The translations under genes were made by a program, and so were the position numbers. 10,789 nucleotides of DNA, taken from Candidatus Acidiferrum typicum. GTDB taxonomy: Bacteria > Acidobacteriota > Terriglobia > Acidiferrales > UBA7541. Positions within the stretch are counted from its first letter, which is position 1, and the number at the start of each line of letters is the position of its first letter. The stretch lies in contig DLMH01000088.1 in assembly GCA_002478115.1 (NCBI GenBank), positions 1-10,789 on the forward strand, in the 5' to 3' direction. The notes beneath the pieces were generated by a model. It was not told the DNA's origin. It ran no database searches and saw only the letters and a list, made by a program, of their open reading frames with translations. This document shows positions 6,182 through 10,789 of the stretch, one piece after another.

Positions 6182-6661
6182 TTACTCCACAACCCAGATG
6201 GTGAATCCTTTGCCTTGGCGGACAAGCTCTTCCGCAGGGTGCGTGTTTATGAGTTCCCCTAGCCACGAGAGCGACCTTCTTCCAATGACCACGGTGTCGC
6301 ATCGCCGCGCCCTTGCCAGTGCAAGGATTTCCTTGGTCGCGCGTGTTCCGTCCACCAGATAGCAAAAGTGAGCCTCGATTGCTCCACGAGCTATTCCACT
6401 CTGACGCAGAACTACGTTGGCGCGGTCCAAGGCACGCTGTTCGGTGATCTCGCGTGCGGAAATCCATCCGGACTTGTATGCTCGAAGGCGTCCTTTTTCT
6501 GCACCCCTCAACTCAACTAGTTGGCGAGGAGGTGCCAGAAGACTATGAGCCAGACAGACTCTGAAATGCGGTCGCCCCGCGGCCATCTGAGCCACATACT
6601 GCAATGCCTTTCTGGTCGCCAGGGACTCATCTACAACAACAAGTAGTTTTCTATTCTTCAT
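6182..6661 (-). CDS. universal stress protein, UspA family
   Basis: The 159-aa protein has a single Usp domain: beta-1 with D11 (KLLVVVDES, residues 5-13), a central alpha/beta part, and the C-terminal VVIGRRSLSWLGEL strand-loop ending in TIWVVE. The start is ATG 6661, with AAGGAA five bases upstream. A longer frame up to 6697 would add a basic stretch with no ribosome site and was rejected. In ATP-binding Usps the loop reads G-x2-G-x9-G-(S/T). Here it is G127-x2-S130-x9-T140-H141, so three of four key positions are changed. ATP binding is probably lost, as in the UspA-type subgroup. It lies 118 bp downstream of the Hsp20 gene and fits a stress-induced cluster. Confidence 0.87.
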   Translation of the reverse strand: MKNRKLLVVVDESLATRKALQYVAQMAAGRPHFRVCLAHSLLAPPRQLVELRGAEKGRLRAYKSGWISAREITEQRALDRANVVLRQSGIARGAIEAHFCYLVDGTRATKEILALARARRCDTVVIGRRSLSWLGELINTHPAEELVRQGKGFTIWVVE

Positions 6662-6779
6662 TTCAATTCCTTGTCTGCGATTTCTACGACCTGCCATTTA
6701 CCCTGGACTTCCATCCGGGTTCCCTTGCGATCGCACTCTAGGCCATCTCAACGTTTCAGCCGGCCTCGGCGTGGGAATG

Positions 6780-7427
6780 CTATTTCCTCGACGATGCCGC
6801 GTGCGCCTTGGCGATAGGCTTGTTGGCTCCCGTAACAACCGCCGGGCTCCCTGCGCCTTCGATTCCGCCTGCTTCGTGAACAGCAGTCTCACCTTCTGCG
6901 GACAACCCTGGCTCCGTCACCACCCGAAGGCTCTTCGCAGGAGCCGCTTTTGGCATCACTACCTCGAGTCTGCCATCGTTGAAAGACGCCTTGGCCTTCG
7001 TGAGATCCACCTCACATGGCAAATCGATGACGCGGAACATTAGTTGCGCGTGCCTATGCGAATGGGGATGTTTTTCCGATTGTTGGTTTTCCAGGGGCTC
7101 GGTTTTTCCGCTGACGCTCAGCCGGCGCGGCTCGAGACTCACCTTGATCTCCTGCCTGTGGAATCCAGGAAGTTCGGCGCGCGCGGTGAGCTGTTCTCCA
7201 GATTCCGAGAGGTGGAACTTCACGGAGGTTAGCAGCTCGGACTCCGCGAGAAACCAATCCTCCCGGTCATTTCCGTGCACGTGCCCGCGGCTCTCGAAAA
7301 TCTCAAAGGCGCGCCGGGCAATCAGATTGAATACGTCCTGTGTATGTTCGAAAAGTTCATGAACGGATACGAGATTCAAATCAGTGCTGCTTTGTATAGA
7401 TGATTCAAGTGAAGAACGGTGTGTCAT
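6780..7427 (-). CDS. small heat-shock protein with N-terminal DUF2934
   Basis: The 215-aa protein starts at ATG 7427 behind a strong AAGGAAGGA ribosome site; an upstream in-frame extension to 7487 was rejected for that reason. Residues 33-65 (VFNLIARRAFEIFESRG, then GNDREDWFLAESEL) match DUF2934, a short helical motif found in Acidobacteria and Proteobacteria. Residues about 68-165 are an alpha-crystallin domain: SVKFHLSESGEQLTARAELPGF, IKVSLEPRRLSVSGKTE, a His-rich loop HPHSHRHA, and FNDGRLEVVMPKA. After it comes SLRVV, a possible stand-in for the C-terminal IxI motif, then an Ala/Gly-rich flexible tail of about 45 residues. The role is ATP-independent holding of unfolding proteins in the cytoplasm. 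What DUF2934 does is unknown. Confidence 0.9.
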   Translation of the reverse strand: MTHRSSLESSIQSSTDLNLVSVHELFEHTQDVFNLIARRAFEIFESRGHVHGNDREDWFLAESELLTSVKFHLSESGEQLTARAELPGFHRQEIKVSLEPRRLSVSGKTEPLENQQSEKHPHSHRHAQLMFRVIDLPCEVDLTKAKASFNDGRLEVVMPKAAPAKSLRVVTEPGLSAEGETAVHEAGGIEGAGSPAVVTGANKPIAKAHAASSRK

Positions 7428-7485
7428 GACTTCCTTCCTTTCTTTCTGTCGAATCGAGTGTCTCGGCGTACGAAAAGACAGGGGC

Positions 7486-7500
7486 ATCCTTCGGATGCAC
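7486..7500 (-). promoter_or_regulatory. hairpin in the Hsp20 leader
   Basis: GCATCC-GAA-GGATGC is a perfect 6-bp stem with a 3-nt loop, 59 bases before the Hsp20 ATG. It is followed by CCCCTGTCTTTTCG. It may be a weak terminator for the receiver-like gene, or part of a structured leader in which the CTTTTC pairs with the purine-rich ribosome site (AAAGAAAGGAAGG). RNA thermometers are common before sHSP genes, but this is only an inference. Confidence 0.35.
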
Positions 7501-7544
7501 TCCGTTCTCCGCCAAGATCACGCAACCCCGGCCTTAGGAACCGG

Positions 7545-7934
7545 CTAGTTAACCGGCGGGGCGGCAGCTAAAGACTGGGCCATCTCTTCGAGTGCGCTCG
7601 CGAACTCCGAAGGCCAGAGAGCTGGCAATCCCAAGCAATCTTTTCCACCATCAATGGCGGGCAGCCAAAAGCAGCTGTCTTCGACCGACAAGCAAAGGAA
7701 CACGGTAACCGGAAGGCCGGCCAAAGCTGCCATCAGGCCGAAGCCAGTTGCGTCGGACAGATGCGTGTTGCTGAGCACTAAGTCAACCGGGTGCGAACTC
7801 AACAGATCGGAGGCCGCGCGCATATTGCTGGCAAGATGGCATCGGAATCCCCATCGGTGCAGCCACTCAGCTAAGGCCTGCGCACTATGCCAATTCTGTC
7901 CGACCAAGAGCACGTCCCTGCCGGAGAGCGTCAT
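7545..7934 (-). CDS. degenerate receiver-domain (pseudo-receiver) protein
   Basis: The 129-aa stand-alone protein starts at ATG 7934 behind GGGGAGGTG. The fold pattern follows a CheY-like receiver: beta-1 RDVLLVGQN (6-14), beta-2 FRCHLAS, beta-3 PVDLVLSNTHLSDATGFGLM (49-68), beta-4 VTVFLCLS, beta-5 DCLGLPAL. All phosphotransfer residues are altered: the acidic pair after beta-1 is Q13/N14, the phospho-acceptor Asp is N56, and the switch Lys before the conserved Pro is L103. It cannot be phosphorylated in the usual way and may act as a constitutive protein-protein adaptor. No output domain or histidine kinase is present nearby. It sits between the SYLF and Hsp20 genes. The receiver assignment is by pattern only. 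Confidence 0.72.
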   Translation of the reverse strand: MTLSGRDVLLVGQNWHSAQALAEWLHRWGFRCHLASNMRAASDLLSSHPVDLVLSNTHLSDATGFGLMAALAGLPVTVFLCLSVEDSCFWLPAIDGGKDCLGLPALWPSEFASALEEMAQSLAAAPPVN

Positions 7935-7967
7935 TTAGCACCTCCCCAATGCTGAGGTTTCATTCGT

Positions 7968-7985
7968 GGTTGCTCGCAGGCAACC
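7968..7985 (-). promoter_or_regulatory. hairpin in the SYLF / pseudo-receiver gap
   Basis: GGTTGC and GCAACC face each other over a 6-nt loop, 34 bases before the receiver-like ATG and 55 bases after the SYLF stop. There is no T-run, so it is either a weak terminator or a leader structure. Confidence 0.3.
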
Positions 7986-8039
7986 GAGGACATGCTGGTC
8001 AACGAGATCGGAGCAATTTAGAGCTCCGTCCCTTGGAGT

Positions 8040-8732
8040 TCACGATTTCACTTTGGCTTCGTGGACATATTCGCCAATTTCGTGGAGCAGCGGTCGCGCC
8101 GATTCAGGAACAGCAACTTTGCCGCTTAGGATTTCATGGCGGTCCACATGTTCGCCATACATGGCTTCGTCTCCACTTTTGTCGGCTTGCACCACGGCGC
8201 CGTCCAGGCTGACTCCAGCGAAAACGCCTTTGGCGCGCGAATAGGAGAGAATCTCTGCTTTCATTTTAGCGTCCGTGTCGGCAGCGGCATGTCGGCCCAC
8301 CGGCCCGGCTGCTACAGAGGCGTCGGCTCCGATCTTGAATTTGTCGCTTAGCAGGCTTTGCAAGGCGTGATCGTTCATAAAGAGCATCACCAGGTCGGTG
8401 GACGAGCCCCCGATCTGATAACCCACGCTCCCGCCTTCAATAGCCACAAACATGGGGGCGCTCCAGCCATGCCCGGTACGACAGGTTGCCAGCCCCCTGC
8501 CGTAATTGCCGCCAAATATGAATGCGAACTTCACGTCCCCTGGAATGATGGCGATACACTTCACCGATTCCAGTAGCTCCTGAGGAATGCCCCGATCCGG
8601 CGTGTTCATGATCTCCTTGAAGACCTGGGCAGCTTTCTGTGTGCGCTTAACATCATCCTCGCGGTCCGAGGCAACGGCATTTAGAATTACGAGCAGACCT
8701 AACGTTGTGACGATCAGAATACGCTTCAACAT
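8040..8732 (-). CDS. secreted SYLF-domain (Ysc84-type) lipid-binding protein
   Basis: The 230-aa protein has a signal peptide (MLKRILIVTTLGLLVILNAVAS, cleavage near 21-22), so it acts in the periplasm or envelope. The start ATG 8732 follows GGAGGGAG. From about residue 30 the sequence follows the SYLF/Ysc84 family: AAQVFKEIMNTPDRGIPQELL, CIAIIPGDVKFAFIFGGNYGRGLATCR, WSAPMFVAIEGGSVGYQIGG, STDLVMLFMND, FKIGADASVAAGPVG, and ILSYSRAKGVFAGVSLDGAVV (about 165-185). The domain is complete. Eukaryotic SYLF proteins bind phosphoinositides. Bacterial members are exported and poorly understood, with lipid binding presumed. It lies between the metallothionein and the pseudo-receiver, with gaps of 180 and 105 bp, inside the stress cluster. 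Confidence 0.92.
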   Translation of the reverse strand: MLKRILIVTTLGLLVILNAVASDREDDVKRTQKAAQVFKEIMNTPDRGIPQELLESVKCIAIIPGDVKFAFIFGGNYGRGLATCRTGHGWSAPMFVAIEGGSVGYQIGGSSTDLVMLFMNDHALQSLLSDKFKIGADASVAAGPVGRHAAADTDAKMKAEILSYSRAKGVFAGVSLDGAVVQADKSGDEAMYGEHVDRHEILSGKVAVPESARPLLHEIGEYVHEAKVKS

Positions 8733-8912
8733 TTATTTATCTCCCTCCAAGTTTGAACTCACTAACGGATACGCCTGCCAATTCATTGATTCGAGCACCC
8801 TGTTCAGCTCGCCCAGGTGTGAATCAGCAGCGCAGATCAATGCGAAGTTTGTGGTCGAACTGGTTTTTGGTGCTTAACCTGTGGCTCGTTCACAAACTGC
8901 CTATCACATTTC

Positions 8913-9098
8913 TTATTCGGACGTTCTGCCCTTGCAGCTGGCGTGTCCACACGCACAATCGACGTCCGGCGTCTTTTCCATGGCCGCGCACTCTGTGCTG
9001 CAATACTTGCCCGATGTGACCACGCACGAACAAACGGGGTGTGCACACTTCTGGCCTTTTGCAGTCGTCATTTCTTTTTCTCGATTCGCAGGCTCCAT
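8913..9098 (-). CDS. bacterial metallothionein (SmtA/BmtA-like)
   Basis: The 61-aa protein has eight cysteines (18, 23, 25, 33, 37, 48, 50, 55) and two well-placed histidines (20, 52). The order KCAHPVCSCVV, YCSTEC, CACGHASCKG parallels cyanobacterial SmtA (KCACEPCLCNV, YYCSEAC, GCGHTGC). It should bind Zn, Cu or Cd in a thiolate cluster in the cytoplasm and buffer metal. ATG 9098 follows AGGAG at 8-base spacing and is preferred. An internal Met10 would give a 52-aa form closer to the usual family length but lacks a good ribosome site. It heads the minus-strand stress gene series. No smtB/arsR regulator is in view, but a 10-bp palindrome ACGATATCGT lies about 40 bp upstream. Confidence 0.85.
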   Translation of the reverse strand: MEPANREKEMTTAKGQKCAHPVCSCVVTSGKYCSTECAAMEKTPDVDCACGHASCKGRTSE

Positions 9099-9574
9099 CT
9101 CATTTCTCCTGGCTACGAGTCAACAAAGGGTACTCCACGACGATATCGTAGACATTGGGAAAAAGCACTTCTGTTCAAAAAGGAACATATTTCAATCCTG
9201 ATCGCAGGGTGGTCACAGCATATGTAGGTATTGGTACTTTGGCTTTCGCGATCGATCCTGTCGCTTCTCGCGGAACGGTGAGAGGGAATTTAAGTAGCTC
9301 AAACGAGGCTTAAGATCCTGGTTTCTGGGTGTGTTGGATTGGTGCTGCGTGCGGCCATGCCCAAGGCGCCGCCGCGCCCGCAGTAGTTCTCTTTTTGAGC
9401 CAGCCCGAAGTCAGTAAAGCAGCTTTTCAATTACGGGTTAATAAGAGCGGCATGGATTCTCAGCGCCTACTGTTCAATACGGAACAGTTTCGATTGTATC
9501 GTAATGCGATACTTAGGCTTAGGACTTAGCTCGATGGCCTGAAAGCGATGTCAAGTACCTGAGGAGATTCTGAA
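9099..9574. other. divergent intergenic region with palindromes
   Basis: The 476-bp gap separates the divergent metallothionein and glycine-rich stress protein genes, and no convincing gene is seen. On the metallothionein side are ACGATATCGT (9140-9149) and TGTTC-AAAAAG-GAACA (9172-9187). On the other side are GTATCG-TAATG-CGATAC (9496-9512) and a run of CTTAGG, CTTAGG, ACTTAG (9512-9529). The centre (about 9190-9490) shows nothing I can name. Confidence 0.5.
9496..9529 (+). promoter_or_regulatory. candidate operator before the stress-protein gene
   Basis: A perfect 6-bp inverted repeat GTATCG/CGATAC with a 5-bp spacer is followed immediately by two direct copies of CTTAGG and a related ACTTAG. 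It ends 45 bp before the ATG at 9575, a usual place for a transcription factor site. The regulator is unknown. Confidence 0.35.
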
Positions 9575-10114
9575 ATGCCTACAACCAATTCAGTTGTCGC
9601 AGTCTATCCTACGCATACGGAGGCGGATCAAGCAGTGAAGGAGCTTCAACGCGGCGGAGTTGACCTGCACAAATTGTCCATCGTTGGGAAGGGATACCAC
9701 ACGGATGAGCATGCGGTGGGTTACTACAACACCGGAGACCGCATGATGTATTGGGGCAAGATTGGCGCGTTCTGGGGAGGCTTCTGGGGGCTTTTGTTCG
9801 GCTCTGCTTTTTTCATGATCCCGGGTCTCGGACCAATCTTGGCGGCGGGACCGGTGGTTGCATGGATCGTGGCAGCGTTGGAAGGTGCAGCAGTGGTAGG
9901 AGGCGTAAGCGCACTGGGAGCAGGTCTCTACAGCATGGGAATTCCCAAGGACAGCATTGTGAAGTACGAAGCAGCACTCAAAACGGATCAGTTCCTACTA
10001 ATCGTGCATGGGACGGCCGCAGAGGTAGCGAAGGCGAAGGACATCATCGAAACTACGCATCCCGCCCAATTCTCGCTGCACTCCGGTCAAGCGGCAGCAG
10101 CGGCAAAGGTTTAG
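9575..10114 (+). CDS. YflT/GSP17M-like glycine-rich stress membrane protein
   Basis: The 179-aa protein starts at ATG 9575 behind GAGGAG. Residues 1-45 (VVAVYPTHTEADQAVKELQRGGVDLHKLSIVGKGY) are an alpha/beta stretch matching the general stress protein 17M / YflT type domain. They are followed by YYNTGDRMMYWGKIGAFWGGFWGLLFG and two Gly/Ala-rich hydrophobic hairpins (about 62-122; PGLGPILAAGPVVAWIV, GAAVVGGVSALGAGLYSMGIP). A second soluble part (IVKYEAALKTDQFLLIVHGTAAEVAKAKDII) resembles the first fold. It ends in a low-complexity Ala tail. Proteins of this type are common in soil bacteria and stress-induced in known cases; the biochemical role is unknown. It lies 200 bp upstream of the phosphorylase gene, with the transaldolase remnant between. 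Confidence 0.82.
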   Translation: MPTTNSVVAVYPTHTEADQAVKELQRGGVDLHKLSIVGKGYHTDEHAVGYYNTGDRMMYWGKIGAFWGGFWGLLFGSAFFMIPGLGPILAAGPVVAWIVAALEGAAVVGGVSALGAGLYSMGIPKDSIVKYEAALKTDQFLLIVHGTAAEVAKAKDIIETTHPAQFSLHSGQAAAAAKV

Positions 10115-10155
10115 CTTTCCTGCGAGTTGTATGGGCAAGGCTGTCTCCCTGGGCT

Positions 10156-10307
10156 TCGCCCACTGGCGTGCTTCGTGGCCGACAGTCAATCCGGCTGGAT
10201 TACGTCCGACGCGATCTGATCGCCTGCAACGTGCCCAGGCGTCCGAATGGGAGGAGGGATTCCAGAGGATGACCTCGAATCCCTCCATCTTCGAGAACGC
10301 GATTGGC
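10156..10307 (+). pseudogene. frameshifted transaldolase N-terminal remnant
   Basis: From 10180 one frame reads RQSIRLDYVRRDLIA, matching the N-terminal transaldolase signature GQSIWLDYIRRDLI. It is read to a TGA at 10270-10272. In another frame at 10254-10307 the next conserved block appears: EEGFQRMTSNPSIFENAIG, matching EDGIRGxTSNPxIFEKAI around the family's TSNP motif. A frameshift must lie between about 10222 and 10250. Only some 45-50 codons of a gene of at least 320 codons are left; everything after the TSNP block is gone and the phosphorylase starts 7 bp later. Two signature residues (G, W) are changed to R. Weak similarity may begin near 10156. This is a decayed deletion remnant, not a functional gene. 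Confidence 0.75.
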
Positions 10308-10314
10308 AGAAACC

Positions 10315-10789
10315 ATGAGCAAACAAACTCGCGTCAGCCACCCGATCTACAGTCTTCTGCCAACGGAAGTCGAGGGGTTCGATTCCCTGGCAGAGCTTGC
10401 CCTGGACATGCGCTGGTCGTGGAACCATGCCACGGACGAAGTGTGGCGCACGCTTGATCCCATGCTGTGGGAACTCACGCAAAATCCTTGGGTTGTCCTG
10501 CAGACGGTCTCGCGAGACCAACTCGAGCGCGTGCTGGCTGATCCTGCCTTCCGTAAGAGCGTTGATGACCTGTTGCGAGCCAAGCATCAGGCGGCAGAGA
10601 GGCCTGCATGGTTTCAGCAAAAGCATCCGCAATCTGCCTTGAACTGCGTCGCGTATTTCAGCATGGAATTCATGTTGAGCGAAGCGCTACCGATTTATTC
10701 GGGCGGACTTGGCAATGTGGCTGGCGATCAGCTCAAAGCTGCCAGCGATTTGGGCGTGCCGGTGGTCGGAGTGGGACTGCTCTACCAAC
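10315..10789 (+). CDS. glgP: alpha-glucan (glycogen) phosphorylase, N-terminal part
   Basis: The frame is open from ATG 10315 to the window end (158 codons), so the gene is cut by the window, not broken. The N-terminus (PIYSLLPTEVEGFDSLAELALDMRWSWN, DEVWRTLDPMLWELTQNPWVVL) is the DUF3417 domain of the short, actinobacterial/thermophile-type alpha-glucan phosphorylases (GT35). The phosphorylase core begins with VAYFSMEFMLSEALPIYSGGLGNVAGDQLKAASDLGVPVVGVGLLY (residues 112-157), which is nearly family consensus. The enzyme releases glucose-1-phosphate from glycogen or maltodextrins in the cytoplasm using PLP; the PLP lysine lies beyond the window. No Shine-Dalgarno precedes the ATG, and the bases upstream are the transaldolase remnant, so translation may be leaderless or weak. 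Confidence 0.93.
   Translation, partial: MSKQTRVSHPIYSLLPTEVEGFDSLAELALDMRWSWNHATDEVWRTLDPMLWELTQNPWVVLQTVSRDQLERVLADPAFRKSVDDLLRAKHQAAERPAWFQQKHPQSALNCVAYFSMEFMLSEALPIYSGGLGNVAGDQLKAASDLGVPVVGVGLLYQ

Noticed and set aside
7428..7544. CIRCE or other classic heat-shock operator before Hsp20
   Set aside because: No TTAGCACTC-N9-GAGTGCTAA or close variant is present; TTAGCACCTCC at 7935-7945 is only the receiver gene's ribosome site read on the other strand.
8881..9201. Plus-strand frames across the metallothionein
   Set aside because: They have low similarity to anything known, while the minus strand has a clear Cys/His metal-cluster pattern and a good ribosome site.
9329..9529. 66-codon plus-strand frame in the 9099-9574 gap
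   Set aside because: It has no ribosome site and no domain, and its composition does not look coding.

Overview
The window looks like chromosomal DNA of a soil Acidobacteriota (Koribacter/Sulfotelmatobacter-like). This rests on recognised protein flavours rather than a marker gene: a secreted TPR protein with the HPGLAHYIIH and APHALHMPSH signatures, a DUF2934-Hsp20 fusion, a SYLF lipid-binding protein, a YflT/GSP17M-type glycine-rich stress protein next to a DUF3417-type alpha-glucan phosphorylase, and the transposase type. Base composition is moderately GC-rich. The taxonomic call is an inference.

Layout. Bases 38-277 (-) hold a small one-TM hypothetical gene, divergent from an exported 541-aa TPR protein (322-1947, +). 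A TTG-started, membrane-anchored SAM methyltransferase follows at 2264-2932 (-). Bases 3230-4757 are an intact DDE insertion sequence flanked by 4-bp CTAG duplications. Removing it with one CTAG copy restores a 31-codon one-TM peptide gene on the + strand (3193-3229 joined to 4762-4820). The transposase takes its stop codon from the CTAG target. Downstream of that gene lie three short perfect hairpins.

From 4886 to 9098 every gene is on the minus strand. In transcription order they are a metallothionein (9098-8913), a secreted SYLF protein (8732-8040), a degenerate receiver domain lacking the phospho-acceptor (7934-7545), a DUF2934-Hsp20 chaperone (7427-6780), a universal stress protein with a lost ATP-loop (6661-6182), a decayed GT1 glycosyltransferase (about 6127-5354) and an EmrE-like small membrane protein (5209-4886) with a long stem in its leader. 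Gaps of 100-180 bp, mostly with separate Shine-Dalgarno sequences, suggest separate promoters or leaders rather than one tight operon.

On the + strand, a glycine-rich general-stress-type membrane protein (9575-10114) is followed by a frameshifted remnant of the transaldolase N-terminus (about 10156-10307). The beginning of an alpha-glucan phosphorylase (10315 to the window end) comes next.

The right half reads as a stress or dormancy island: metal buffering, protein holding, envelope lipid binding, USP signalling and glycogen mobilisation. Several members are decayed or degenerate (GT1, transaldolase, receiver). I found no CRISPR, tRNA, rRNA or obvious defence system. The most novel-looking items are the IS-split micro-gene, the pseudo-receiver, the SMR-like gene with its structured leader, and the DUF2934-sHSP fusion.
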